This document shows, one piece after another, positions 1 to 13,044 of a stretch of DNA of 64,000 nucleotides. Position 1 is the stretch's first letter, and each line of letters opens with the position of its first letter. Below the pieces are notes generated by a model. That model searched no databases. It saw nothing but the letters and a program-made list of their open reading frames with translations, and had not been told where the DNA came from. This stretch comes from Tamarix chinensis (Eukaryota; Streptophyta; Magnoliopsida; Caryophyllales; Tamaricaceae): contig CM060175.1 of assembly GCA_030549775.1 (NCBI GenBank), positions 29,964,762 to 30,028,761 on the forward strand, given 5' to 3'. The translations under genes and the position numbers were made by a program.

Positions 1-439
1 AAAGAAATAATAAAGTTTCTGGAAGTAGATCCCTGGAGTCTTGTACATATCCAAAATCTTGGGGCTACATGAATGCACTTAAGTAATTAGATTGATAGTT
101 GTATTGAATTACATTGAAAGTGGAAATGTACTCAAACTAGACCCCTGGACCCATTGTTATTTTGAAAATCTCGTACATATTTAGATTCTCGGTGCGACGT
201 GATTGCATTTATAAGATTGATAGTTGTTTTGAACGACATTTAAAGTGAGAATGTACTTGAGGCATTACAGACTACAAACTAAGTATGACAGCGATTGAGA
301 TTAGTCATTTTTATTTTTATATATTTATTCGCAACAATAAATTCTTGCATGCAAAGGGATGTAGTTCAAATTAACAGCTGATTATATTAATAATATAAAA
401 CTAAATCAGCTTTTAGAGTACCGGTCCTACCAGATACTT

Positions 440-980
440 TTGAAATAAAGTACTTGGTTATTATTTCATCGGTCATGATCAATTATTTATTTTAATTTCA
501 GTTTATTATTTCATCTACATTTCTCATCCATTTTTGTGAATTTCATTGGTTATATATGATATCTAATATATGTAGGCCTCCAGTTATTGAGAAATTTTAG
601 TATGTTTCCTAAATATTGCATATTTATATAGAATTTTATGATCCTTCATTTATAAATTAATATTAATAAAAAAAATATTTAAATCCCAGTATTTTATGTG
701 CCGCATGCCATAACCACAGATGGATTCAACTACAATGGTTGTTGGTTTTGGACCTTGATTTTTTATGCATCATGCTGGATGTTTTTTTTTTGTTTTTGTG
801 CACAAATTTGTTGGTCTACTATTGAAGGAAGTGGATGAAATAGAGGAACTAAAGGTGTGTGAGATGAACTTTTCTATATGGTAATATTGTGATGGCATTT
901 GGGGATTTCTTTGATTTATTTTCCAATAAGAGGTAGTGGTGCTAGGCTGGTTGGTTGTGTTCCACGTCGATGTTTACGGG
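440..980 (+). repeat. Repeat block X, outer left copy
   Basis: Four copies of this block exist: 440-980 (+), 19,045-19,560 (+), about 54,705-55,245 (-) and about 57,500-58,030 (-). It starts in AT-rich DNA rich in ATTTATTTTAATTTC-like sequence. It includes a line with GATGGATTCAACTACAA and ends in a more complex part with AGGCTGGTTGGTTGTG. That last part is open in some frames, but I see no protein family in it. The first 440 bases of the window are unremarkable AT-rich arm DNA. Confidence 0.8.
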
Positions 981-1363
981 AAACTGATAATGATGGGATA
1001 ATGTTTGGTAGTTTGCCAAGTTCTTATGTAGGAAAATAATGACAGATATTAAAGAATATACATATCTTTCTGAAATAGTAGATAAAGAAGTATTACTAAA
1101 GATGGTGTGTGCTAAATCTAGATAGCAGCTCAAATTCTTATCTAAATTTTCTCTCACAAGCATGAATTTGTATGCGCAACTGTTGAATTATCAATTATGA
1201 TTCATAATATGAAAATACCTGGCTGGGAGATATATTGGTTCTTAGATTTTGCCTTTATGAACCGGGATAAAAGTACAGTGAACTATATTGCTGATTTACA
1301 TCAGGAGTCACACATGAATGTTTATAGCATTTATAGTTATGGGAACCCTGCATATTTTGACTT

Positions 1364-1980
1364 ATGTTCAGCAGGCGAGAGAAAGGTCCAACTATAAGCA
1401 GTCTGTTGTCAGTGAAAGAATGGAGGACTACACAAGGCAGCTTAATGGAGCTAGCAAGTGGTGTTCTGGTGGTTCTAATGGTTGTTGATGGAGATGGCAT
1501 TCAAGCCATTGGTGGAAGTTCACACAAAATGATAAGAGGCAGTTATGCAATCTGCAGCGAAGGGAAAGGCTCCTAAGAGCTTTATAGTCATTGCATATTT
1601 CTTGCCAAGATTAATGGCTGTCGATATTGGAAGCTTATATAGTTGCATGCCAAGAGGTACACAATGCATCCTATTCTCAGTTTATGCTACCTTTAGGAAC
1701 CTGTAATCATGTAATTTCTTGTGAAAGGCATGCAATTAATGAATTAGCAATATATTTTTTGGAGAAAGAATTGGGGCTAGATTTGCCACGATAGTATTTG
1801 ATTAATTTTGAGAAATCAATATTGAGGAATTTTGTTTGAGCTCAAAAAAAAATAATGTCATTACTAACTAGATTAAAATATGAAAATAACTATTTTGTTT
1901 GAGGAATTTTAGTTTTCCTATGACTTACCAAATGTGGCATTTTTTACATGAAAATTGCATATACTCTTCTTTGATTATTA
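1364..1980 (+). repeat. Repeat block A, outer left copy
   Basis: Four copies exist: here, 16,634-17,262 (+), 35,785-36,412 (-) and about 53,740-54,360 (-). A 70-codon frame starts at 1,364 and stays open in all four, but the opposite strand is open as well, so coding is not proven. In this frame the two outer copies share Q, S and M at three sites where the two inner copies share K, R and I. The copy continues into AT-rich DNA that leads to the GAD fragment. No protein family is recognised. Confidence 0.8.
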
Positions 1981-3388
1981 TAAATTATAATAATCATTAA
2001 AATCCCAATTTATTAGTTCCTCGCTTCTCATGACACCTTATTTTATTTTCTACTGAAATCTCTTCATTCTTATTTTTTGTTTTCGAATACTTGATAGTAG
2101 GAAAAAAAGAAGAAGTTAAGGTTAGTATTAGAGTTTTTGAAAAAAATGAGTCACATCACATGAAATGAATCAAACTTAGAAGAAGAAGGCAGTTCCTTGT
2201 TTGCCCTTGACACCATATTTTATTGTCTGCTGAAATCTCTTCACATGAAGAAAAAAACACCCAGATTTAAATTCTTCTACTTATTTAGTTTTTCCCCTCT
2301 TCCTGTAGTCGCATTTGTTATTTAAGTTTCAAACTTAGAGAAATAATACTTACTGCCCTTTTTATTACGCCCGTTTGTTATTAGCCTGCTTTGTACGCCC
2401 GTTGTCTGTCTTGACTAGGAGTTGGATGTTCTTCTTTGCCTATATTTATGGATTTTGTTGCGGTTAAAAATTTTAGGTATTGGTTGAGGCAGACTATTAC
2501 ATTAAATGATATTTAATTTTCTTCTCCTTCATTTTAGTTTTGCATCGAGGATAATGTAAAGTTTAAGTGTGGAGGGCAGTAGAAAAATTTTGATTTCTTT
2601 TTGTGCGAGCTGCTCTTTTATTTAAGAATTTGCATGCTATGGTATTACCAAAAAAATTAATTCATTTCATTAGATATTTCACATCTGCTTCTACGAAAAC
2701 AAAATAACCTTTGTGAGCTGGACAATGATGCTATTTGCTTTTTCGTGTTTGAGATGAGTAATTCATTTGCTGAAAAAGAACTATGTCATCTTTCATTAGA
2801 TAAATTTAGCATTAAAAAAAGGTAAAAATAATTTATTTAGGATTTAACTAGTTTATTGAGATTGTGGGAGCAGCCTCTAATCTAACGGTGCTTTATTTTC
2901 AAAACTAATCTCAAATGTTTTTTGGCTACATATGTAAGGAATCCTGAACCTTTAGCAAGCTGGCCTTGGCTATTTACATTACCATAATGCATGTTTAGAT
3001 TCTCTTAACTTTGGGGGGGGTCTTCAAAAAACCAGCCCTCCTTTGGTGTAGCTTAACATATGAATGATATAGTATACATTCTTTTCAACTACTCTTGGCG
3101 CAAGATGCTAAGGAAAAAGACTTATTTTTAATCCACCTAATTAGTACTTAGACTTCCTTGGGGCATTCACAAGTATTGGATATTGGAGAAATATTTGACC
3201 TTGTGGGAGAAAAATGGAACAAAAAAAAAGAAAGGCTTGAGGTATCGACATGTAAAGTAAGGGGTGGATGAAAATCCACTAAATTAGTGTATGAGATAGG
3301 ATGAAGATGCTATCTAATTTCCTCTTAACGGATTTCTCAAATGGTCTGTATTGAATTGCTTTATATATTTGCATCCATCCATGTATAG
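1981..3388. other. Gene-poor stretch upstream of GAD fragment
   Basis: This is AT-rich DNA shared with 34,370-35,785 and about 52,330-53,740 in reverse complement. It would correspond to intron or upstream DNA of the GAD relic, because the relic's first visible exon starts right after an AG at 3,387-3,388. I see no earlier GAD exons here. There is a G8 run at about 3,013, and the mirrored copies have C runs of different lengths. Confidence 0.5.
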
Positions 3389-3992
3389 GTTTGTTAGGAG
3401 AAATTTGAGAGGTGCTTTGAGGTGGAGCTCAAGGAAGTGAACTTGCGTGAGAGATACTACATGATGGATCTAGACAAAGCTGTGGAACTTGTAGATGATA
3501 ACACCATGTGTTGCAGCGACTCTAGGTTGGACCTTAACAAGCGAGTTTGAAGATGTTAAGTGTCTTAACGACCACTCTCCAAGAAGAACGAGGAAACTCG
3601 ATATGACACGCCAATTCATGTTGATGCTACTAGTGGTGGATTCATTGCTCCATTCCTTTACTTGGAGCTTGAATGAAATTTTCGCGTGTCGGTTGGGTTG
3701 TTTGGAGGAGCAAAGATGATCTGCCTTCCGAACTTGTTTTTCACATCAATTATTTGGGACCTGATTAGTCCACTTTCACACTCAACTTCTCTAAAGGTAT
3801 ATATGATTATCCTTACAATAATACTTGCTTTTAGTTGCACATAAACAAAAAAATTGAGTTGAGTGGGAATCTTAGCTATGCTATTTTTAACCTCCATTGT
3901 TTTACTTATCCTATTCTCATATGTCTATTCACGGTGTAGGTGCAAATCAGATAATTGTACAATACTATCAGTTCATACGACTTGGCTTTGAG
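3389..3992 (+). pseudogene. GAD: Glutamate decarboxylase pseudogene fragment, outer left
   Basis: Two consecutive exon relics of plant glutamate decarboxylase, the cytosolic PLP enzyme that converts glutamate to GABA. Exon 1 (3,389-3,796) lies between an AG and a GT and reads [26 protein letters not shown] and [10 protein letters not shown]. After a frameshift it continues with [12 protein letters not shown](T)[10 protein letters not shown], then [12 protein letters not shown] and FHINYLG. Exon 2 (3,940-3,992) reads NQIIVQYYQFIRLGFE. Damage: the Trp codon of VCWEKF is TAG, the Trp of ELEWDF is TGA, the Gln after LGPD is TAG, and a 1-bp loss near 3,567 shifts the frame. The roughly 20 residues between FR(L) and GW, which in GAD include the SGHK motif with the PLP lysine, are absent. 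It cannot make an active enzyme. The family call is firm. Confidence 0.93.
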
Positions 3993-6900
3993 GTATGTGT
4001 TGTTGCTAGCTTTTTTTTCTTAGGGGTGGGTCATTGTAACCGGTGTTGCATTGATAATCTATTTATTTATTAATATAAGTTATTAATTAGTAAATTTAAT
4101 ACAAGTATTTTCAATACATCTGTCATCTTCTTTTTCTGTCTATATTAAGACAATTGTTTTTTCTATTTTAGTCAAAAGCTTAATCTATGCTTGAGATAGC
4201 TTGTGCACCTCTGACTAGGACCTTCTAAGTTGTGTGATGCTTTGCAATGAATTGCTTTATTTGTGGATTGATGTTTTATTTATATGGTTACTCCGATTTT
4301 GCTATTTGGTTTTGTTAGAGTGCTTGGAATTACATATATTACTTTATCAAACATGTCATTTTTTATAAATTTTTTTGAAGCACTCATCCTAATTTATTTG
4401 CAAATTTGTTAATGTTCTGTCTCTAGATATATCTGATTCCTAAGCCTCACCCAGTTCATTTTTCATTTGTCACTGTTTCTATCATTTTCGTATATTTGTC
4501 TGTTACTTTATAGAACATAGGGTATATGATATCGTTTAGCTTTTATATTGTTGATCACTTTGTTTATTGTCTTGTGTGTTTGGTTTGTGTGTTTTTTCAT
4601 TATTAAAGAAATTTTGTTTTTTTGGTCATTACTAAACAAAATAAGTTGGCTTTTAGCCCACTGACCACTTGAAATAACTTTATGTTGTATGTTACTTTAT
4701 GGGTGGCTTCTAAATTATGGCTCATTTCTGGTTTTCATCGTCCAAGTTTTTTTAATAGATATAATGTAATATTATATGATATCTAATTTAATATTTGATA
4801 AATGTACATCTTATTTTTTTTTATTATATTTATATATAGCCAATACAATTACACTGGGACTCCGTATAAATGAGGGTAACATCCTAGCCTTACACTCGAC
4901 CATCAAATAAAGAGACCAAAGAACAATACAACATGAGGGTATCACATCCAACCATCAAGCAAACTTAGAAGATTATGTGGCTCCTATTTTTCCTATTACC
5001 TCTACGACTATTGCAATCAGCCTCCACTTCAAAATTTGCAAGGTTAGCTCTCTTTAGATATCCTTTAGGACCAGAGTTTTATCTGAATAAACAGAACCTA
5101 TTTGGCTGCCCCATTTGCTGTCATTTCTTGAGAGTGATACCTTCAAAGTCTAGTGAAGACTTTGATTGAATTTACCCATAAAATCTTACCTTCTTTAGGC
5201 CAAGAGTTGTCAATGTTGACTGTGCTTGTGAGTAAGATGATCATAGGAGGTGCCTATTGATCATTTTCCCTCTCTTTTATTCCCCATTTTTTTCCCTTTC
5301 CGGTGGAACTCAACCTAAGTCCACCATTGATCTAGGTTGACCCATTTTGTACCCCTATACATTGCCACTTTTTATTATGACTTTATCCCCTTGCAATGAT
5401 TGTATTTGGTTCTCCTTCACACTCAAGTGGAATGTTGTTTACAAACAAGGGTTCCTAACCATCAAAACATATGAGTTGATCTTTGATTCAGCACCAAATA
5501 TTCTCTATTTGATCTTTAAATATTTATCAACTCTTTGTGACACCTATATTATGTGTTGCATGCATGCCCATCATGATGACTTCACAATGTCTGTTCAAAT
5601 GATGCAGGTCCTTTCTTGATACACAGTATACATATCGTCTTGCTAAGCTGAAGTTATGAAAATGTGAAGTACCTATTTCACTCCCTTTTTTTGTGATCGG
5701 AAGTAGGTAATAACACTGGTTATCCTCTTATTTATTTATTGGAAGTAGGGTAATAACACTGTTTATCTTCTTGTAAAATGTGATTGAATGATCTGTTAGT
5801 GTTCTGTCTTGAATTTGACCAATCCTTGTTTAACTTGCAATATTATTGAAACCTTGTAAGGGTCTTTCAACAGTATAGGTTATATGCTTCTACCTCTCTT
5901 TGCAGTATTGTTTTAACTGGTTGTAAACCATACAATTAGATAACTTTGCAGTATTGGCTCCTATTTAGCAGTTATTGGGTCAGCTGCGAAATTATCGATA
6001 TGCTATGGTTTTAAAATTTTTACATTTTGTCAGCTGATAAATCGCCACTAAATCCGGATTTACTGAGAATTCTTAAATCTACTCAAAAAACATGCATGAT
6101 AATTTCTTCTTATTGATCTTAGGACAAGTTAGTATTTGAATTATAATAAAATGTGGTAAATTTAGGATTATTAAGAGCATGTATTTTTTCATTCTATGGC
6201 AAATTTAGGATTATTAAGAAATTTAAAATCTAATGACTCACTTAAATACTTATAATATAATATAAAATATTAGTTTATTGATTATTTATATTCAAATGAT
6301 CAATTAATAATAATTAGGGTAAATAGTAAAACAAAAATAATAATTCATGTCGTGACAACCATGACATATAATTTATCTACATTTAATTAATGACTGGCCA
6401 ATTAAAATGTCTACATCCAACTCAGTTCTAATAAGAGTTGTATTTAATGCCTCACAACACCTAACTTGATGGTCTAAATTTTGAGATCAAGCTTGTTTAT
6501 ACATAATGCTTCCTTGCTGCGAAAAGAAAGGGAGAGAGGGCGTGAGGGATGGGACATACAAAGCCATCTGCACATTGCTATACCTTTCATGGCTACCTTG
6601 GGGGGGTGGGTTGCATTGCTACAACATTTTTGACCAGCACTTTACTGCGATCTATGTAAATCTAGATGAGTTCGAGCATAGGATGTCTAATTTGACAATG
6701 AAAGCATAGGATGCCTGATTTGGTGATGAAAGCATAGTCTGATGAGTAAGCATTCTTTTTCTGAGTAGAATTTTTGAGCCCCGAGCTGAGTAATTACTGG
6801 ATGGAGGTAACATGAAACTTAGAAAAAAAATAGGAAAAGAGGTGGAGATTGTGATTAGGAAACATGATGATGCTTGTCTAATTTTGTCGATTTCAAAGCA

Positions 6901-7394
6901 TGTTTTGTAATCATGTGAAACTGCTGTTTGCTCAAAGGTGGAGCAAGATTCTTATAGTTTTTCTCTGTAGCTGTAAGTAGGAAGTTATTGTCATTGTTAA
7001 GCGTAATTTTTTATAGAATTATCGCACTGCCAGAGTTTGAAGACTGCTGACTTGCGAAAAAGGTGTCAGAATTTATTCATATACAGCTTTACAGCATTTA
7101 ATGTCCTTAACGTACTGTTATGTATTAAGCCATTACAAGTACTATTTGTGATACTGAAAGACCTGAACTGAATTTGTATTACCCATTAGGGGAACCACCA
7201 CTGGGTTTCTAACAAGCCATAGGTATCCTGGCGGATTCTCACTGCATGATACTTTGAAGCTCTTGTGATTACTCTTGATCTTAATGGTTGTTGACATTTT
7301 TCTATTTATTTTTGTGCTGCAATTTTCTCGCCCCGAACAATGTCATTGAGGGTGTTTCCCTGTGCAGTCTTTGCATGTTAATGTAGCGGAAAGA
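3993..7394. other. Gene-poor palindrome-arm DNA
   Basis: This region is mirrored at 48,840-51,724. The next GAD exons are not recognisable. Short open frames at 4,975-5,169, 5,347-5,619 and 6,506-6,709 are each matched by a similarly short frame, or nothing, in the mirror copy, and none resembles a protein family I know. Two AAGTAGG-TAATAACACTG segments near 5,701 and 5,745 form a small imperfect tandem duplication. A G-run sits near 6,601. I see no gene. Confidence 0.5.
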
Positions 7395-7607
7395 TCAGAA
7401 GTCTCTGAAGGTTAAATTCAGACCTTTATGTCCGTCGATGCAGACAGGATTGTCAACCTGTGCAACAGTTTCTATGACATGTGGAGGTAATACTTGTCTT
7501 GTGGCATATTCACCCTGAGAGTGACTATCATTTCCATAAAAACTCTTCATGAAAGGTGCGGTGTTAAGTTCATAATTTAATGCCAATCTCACGAGTTTTT
7601 GTCTCAT
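7395..7607 (-). CDS. Conserved 70-residue open frame, unidentified
   Basis: A minus-strand frame of 71 codons including the stop. It starts MRQKLVRLALNYELN, contains GNDSHSQGEYATRQVLPPH and ends in NLTFRDF followed by a stop. The amino-acid mix looks coding (balanced, few low-complexity runs), unlike the AT-rich shadow frames nearby. The mirror copy at 48,627-48,839 keeps the same length and frame but has lost the ATG (ATA) and gained a TAA at codon 38. I do not recognise the protein. It may be one exon of a dead gene, since a 5' intron border could replace the ATG. No promoter is visible. Confidence 0.35.
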   Translation of the reverse strand: MRQKLVRLALNYELNTAPFMKSFYGNDSHSQGEYATRQVLPPHVIETVAQVDNPVCIDGHKGLNLTFRDF

Positions 7608-10600
7608 AGATGACCAATTCCATTAAAAGGGACAAGTTATTAGGAAATTGGAATGATTATTGTGTCAAAAATGCATTCTTTCTTCTCTCTTGTCTATTTG
7701 TGTTCACTGTAAACTGCTTTTGCATATTTACGGGTCAGCAAAAATTTCCCTTTATGCTCTTCGTATTTTGGCTATTAGTGGGTAGTTTGGAGTTGATGAT
7801 CCTGATTCTTGTTCTTTCTTCTCTTTCTATGGGCTGAAAAACTTGATCAGTTCAATATACTCTGGACAACATAATAATTTCCTGTCGTTTTCCATTCTTG
7901 ACATGTGCTGACAGATTAGGTATTTAGGATAGATGAAATGAAAGGGTCCAAGAATTAGAGGAATCATCGAAGTAGGACATGACTGGCAAATCTGTGTTGT
8001 ATTTATGTCTTTTGTGGCAAGTAAATGATGTTATTGTGGGTTCTTTTGTGGAAAGTAAAGTGTCATTCATACTCATCGGATATGTTGAGAGGGTTAATGG
8101 TGACTGGTGGCTTTGTATGTTCTTTTGGCTATAAATGGTGAAGACAGAGAAAGACAATCTTATAGTTTTGAATATATAGATCATTAGTTTTTATAAAGTT
8201 TGAAGATCATAAAACTCATGTTATTCTTTACTTGACAAAATTAATGACTCATTTGAAAATCCCTATAAGCCATACTACTTTTTAGGTGACTTAATTTGGC
8301 TAAAAAATGGCTCACAAGCAGCCTCGTGAAGTCAAATCATAAGGCAGAACATCAGCAGCCTCTTACTAGTGATTTTGTGCAACTTTTTGCACAAATTGAG
8401 ATGGTAACAACAGCCACACGAGCTGCTACACACCGGCCTATGTGGACATCTTTTGGGAGCTATTTAGGTTCGGAAAACTAATGCAAAGGGCAACAAGCAC
8501 AATTGTAGGCGGCCTTTTGATGGAAGTATTTGGTAGGATTTTATGACACAAAGCTTGTTGGTTGTACTTAAAGATCAGATCATGCAAGGGCTACTTAGCT
8601 CTAGCTATGCTTTGTTAGTTTAATCATGTCATCTCCCATACCATAGCTCTTTAACTTGTAATCATAATTAGATGTAAGAGGTATGGGGGTGGTATGGGGT
8701 ATATTTTGGAGTCCCAAAAGTCAAGGGCTGATCATTTGTTTTAGTTAGAATCAAACTAGCTAAGCTAGTGTACGAATCTTAGGAGGAGCCTAAGATTGTA
8801 TTAAATTATCTCCCTTCTCCCTCACATTTTTTGTTTTTTCTTTTGTTAGAATTCTTACCGAAATTCCATCATCTTCCTTAAGCAAGATCGAATTGTTTGG
8901 CACATGCATCAATTGGCATGGGAAATCAAGAGACAAAAACTCGCGATGCATTGATTTGTGGAAGTGTATTGTAGTAATTTTTGAACAACTGTTGGGGCAT
9001 GTTTGGGCACAAAAACTCAAGCCAAATGGGATAGCAGTACAAGGTAGAAGTTGGCAGGGATTATGGAATAAAGGTAAGCTTTAATCAGCCCATCAATACA
9101 CTTTAAACCTGCCACATGTAAGACTACAGGCCTAGCATTACTATTTATAAGGCAATGAGTTGTTGCAACAAGGAAAGCAGCAGGTGCCCTTTTTGTTGGA
9201 AGAAAGTGAAGCTTTATTTGGTGGGGAGTATAATACACATCATATAATTTGAAAATAGATTACAACTTTTGAAATTTTAGTATAATAAAATAATAATATT
9301 AATTCAAATAACAATAATGAAACCATTTATCAAGCCACTTCAAATTGATTATTTGTACCTTGTATCCTCCTTATGAACCCTTTGTAGAACCCATTTCTCC
9401 TTTATTTTATGTTGGTCGTTTAGTTAGGAAAAAGTATTAATAGTTCGACTGTTTAATCGGTGACATTATTGGCTCTAGCAAAACTTCTTACAGAGTGTAA
9501 GGAGAATCTTTGTGATCATTACTAACTTTTCAAAAGTACATTTTGGACAAAGTATTCATATTTCTATTCGGGTAGTTTTTGCATCGAACTATCATTTACT
9601 TCATCTGTCATTTATGAGGGGAATTTCTAATAGGCCAATAGCTTGGTTGGTGATAGAAAACTTACATGTGGTTGGTTGCCATATTTGGGAAAATTTACTT
9701 GCGTTAAACTTGTGAATACATGTAATTGCATTCTTATAATATCAAATTGTTGAATGATTTGCATGTTCATCTAGGTGGAAAGTGGAGTTATTGGATCTTA
9801 TAAAAAATTTTCAATTTGTGGTTTGATGAGAACTTATCATATTAATTAAATGCCTAGTCCAAGATTTGGGATGAGGGTGAAGATAAATCTCTTTGATTAA
9901 TAATAAATATTTTATATTGACAGTTATTTGAGATTTGGGATTATGTTTTCAAAAGCTCTAAGCAATTGGATGATGAGAGTGCAAGCGAGAAATCCTTCCG
10001 TATGCTGGTAGAAAGGTATTCGTTTTATTTTTTCTTTCATTTGTTCTCCACATCCCTAAATTCTTTTGTTCTTGATTTTGTGTATGCTAGGGATCTTGCT
10101 AAAAAAATTGTTATTAATTATAATTCAAAATAGATCATCATGTCCTTGATATCATTAGAACCTCAAAGTCTCGTTAAACTCCATTCCATCTTATCTTATA
10201 CTGAAAGCATTAATTATAACTCAAATCAAACCATCTATTACAAAAGTTGTGAATAGTATAAAATGCCCTCACACATTAGTTGGAACTTGCTTTTAATAGG
10301 CCTAGGTAATTTTAGGGGGGCCCTCATTTTTATGCAGACTAGACTCATAAGTATTTTGCCGATCCGAGTCCTAAAGTATTTAATAAGTATTTTGCTAACA
10401 AAACCTATTGGTAGAATGGAGACGATGGCCTAGGAACGGGAGAGTTAAAACCGTAGCTTTTATTAGTTGAAAAGTTAAAAACATGCATTCCACCTGGTAT
10501 ACAGAGATGTTGGTGAGGGGTGAGCAATTGGACTGTTGATTAGGTTAGTGGATCATAATTCACTAGAATATACTAAGTTTTCATTTCTTATCCTTGTTTC

Positions 10601-10775
10601 ATTACTAATTGACATATCTATTGATTATATAAGTTGAATTGTAGATTTTAGGGCCATGCTTAATGAGTATGTTATTTTATCCATTGCTTTTTTTTTTGTT
10701 GGCCTTTTTTTCTCTTTAAGAAATTGCCATAGATGGTTACTGCTCCTGTGGTTGTAGAGGTAAAAAATTTGTCCC
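7608..10775. other. Palindrome-arm DNA with short uncertain frames
   Basis: This stretch is mirrored at about 44,815-48,626. It includes more complex, less AT-rich stretches around 8,300-9,240. Frames such as 8,296-8,481 (+) and 8,893-9,084 (+) have some protein-like character. Only the second has an equally long partner in the mirror (46,521-46,712). None matches a family I can name, and both strands are open across 8,790-9,084. The GGGGGG/CCCC junction at about 10,314-10,323 is a C-run in the mirror. I see no supported gene. Confidence 0.4.
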
Positions 10776-10783
10776 GTATTTTT
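10776..10783 (+). other. Empty site matching the right-arm extra segment
   Basis: The left arm has a single GTATTTTT here. At the corresponding point the right arm has 2,452 extra bases flanked by two copies of AAAATAC (7 bp; the neighbouring eighth base differs). This is what an unoccupied insertion site looks like. A precise deletion between the two short repeats would leave the same trace. Confidence 0.7.
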
Positions 10784-11546
10784 GGTTGTTCTAAAGTTTT
10801 AGAACGCCAACACCTAATAAGACTTTATTTTTTTCCCCGTCAAGTTTGCTATTTTATTTTCCATCACTCTATAAAGCCCCTTAATTATTTTATAAAAATT
10901 TTCAACCTCAAATCTTTAATTTATAAATTAATTAATGAAACTTTAAAACAATGATTAATGTCATTTTTGTTGACCTTTTTATTTAATGTTTTATTAGTTT
11001 TTATTGTACATATATTTTATAAGTTATTTAGTATTTAATGTATCCTCTAACCTTACAATATTTATTTTTTTCTTTTTATCTATTTCTCTATTATTTTTGT
11101 GCGTCTTTGTCATTATTTTATATAAAAACATTATTTTTCGTGTAAGACAATAGTTTGACGACAACTCTTATTTTTTTTTATGTATTTAGTTTGTCATTTA
11201 TTTCATTATTAACTAACATTTTTAACCGATGTGTCACCTATTCTTGCATAATAGGTTACTTAATGACTAAAATAGGTCAAGTTTAAAATTTGATTAAGAG
11301 ATAAAATAGATAAACTTAATTAGTTTTGTTTTATTATTTAGTTGAGGTTTGTTGAATTGATAAAGTATAATTATTGATTATATATTTATTAAATTATTAA
11401 TTTGAATAATTAATAATAACCAATAGTTTTGTAATATTTTTTTAATGATAATATTAATCTTAATAATTCTATTTATGATAGTAATATTTAATATAATAAT
11501 TTATTACAATTATAAATATATTTGTTATTATACAATATAAATATAA

Positions 11547-11885
11547 TAATAATTATTGGTGTGATTTTATGTAAGTGAAATGGAATTAAGTTTGTTATTG
11601 CTCTAATACTATTGTCACCCAATTTATTTTTATTTTTCTCTATTTATCATTTTTTTGTTATTTTATTTGTTTATTGAAAATCTTAATTTTTTGTGTTAGA
11701 AAATAAAAGTTATATTTATAATTTATTACAATTATAAGTATACTTGTTATTATACAATATAAATATAATAATAATTATTGGTGTGTTTTTATGTAAGTGA
11801 AATGGAATTAAGTTTGTTATTGTTCTAATACTATTGTCACCCGATTTATTTTTATTTTTCTCTATTTATAAATTATTTTTTATAT
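11547..11885 (+). repeat. Local tandem duplication inside the left array
   Basis: A segment around GGTGTG-TTTTATGTAAGTGAAATGG occurs at 11,559 and 11,780, an offset of about 221 bp. The mirror copies at 41,253 and 41,573 are about 320 bp apart. The difference is a 97-bp unit bounded in the right arm by two copies of TAACTTTTATTTTCTA. Confidence 0.75.
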
Positions 11886-13044
11886 TTTATATGTTTATTG
11901 AAAATCTTTATTTTTTGTGTTAGAAAATAAAAGTTAGATTTAATTTCTTGATCATTTTGTTCTTCTTTTTGTGTGTTTGGTTTGCCCTTTATTTCATTAT
12001 TTGCTAATGTTGTTACTTAATGTGTTAGTTATGTCATATGTGTAATAGGTTGCTTCAAGGGTAATATAGGTCTAGTGTTAAGTTTGATTAGGAAATAAAT
12101 AAAAATATTATCGATTTTCTAATTTAGTTGATATTTATTTAATTGAGAAAGTATAATTATTATTTTTATATTTAAAAATATATTAATATTAAAAATTAAC
12201 AAAAGCCAATAATTATGTAATTATTATTACTATCATTTTGATTATCTTAAGCTTATTAATAACATTTCTGATAGCAATATTTATTTTAGTAAATAATTTT
12301 AATTATAATAATATTTATTGGGGTGTTTATTGTTGGTGAGATGTGAATTAAGTTTGCTATTTTAGTTTCTCTCACATTATCATACTTGTTATTTATTTTT
12401 ATAACTGTTTTGAACATCTACTCATTAATTTATGATTAGATTAATTATTAAAACATTAACACAATGGTTGATGTCATTTCTATTAATCCTTTTAGTTTTT
12501 TATTGAAACATCTACTCATTATATTATTTTTTATTTTTCAAATATTTTTTTTTATGTTATTTAGTATTTAATATCATAATGATAGCACAACTTGTGATAG
12601 ACTACTCAAACCCCTATCCTTATCTAATTTGTTTTTATTTATCTCAATTTCTCTTCCTTTTATTGATTTTTTTTAAATTGTTGAAAACTTTACTTTATAT
12701 GTTAGACAATATAAGGTAGGTTTAGTATATTTTTTATCACTTTGGTTTATTATACTTTGTGAGTTTGATTTGCCATTTATTTCATTATTGACTGAAGTGG
12801 TTAACATATAGATTAGTTATGGAACGTGCATAATAGGTTACTTAATGACTAAAATGGATCATGTTTAATATTTGATTAAGAAGTAGTATCAACAAGTTTA
12901 AAATGGGTCAATTCAATATATCTCAAATATTTAATTTATAATTTAATTGATGTTACCTTACCACAATGATTAATGCCATTTTTGTTAATTTTTTATTTAG
13001 TATTTTATTAATATTTTTTACTGTACATACATTTTATAAGTTAA

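Noticed and set aside
1255..1500. Minus-strand frame opposite block A (also 16,618-16,812 and 54,224-54,523)
   Set aside because: It overlaps the other block A frame on the opposite strand in every copy. Neither strand shows a known family, so I list block A only as a repeat.
3658..3897. Minus-strand frame across the GAD relic (also 33,787-34,098 and 51,820-52,059)
   Set aside because: It lies opposite a confidently identified GAD exon and its intron, so it is a shadow frame.
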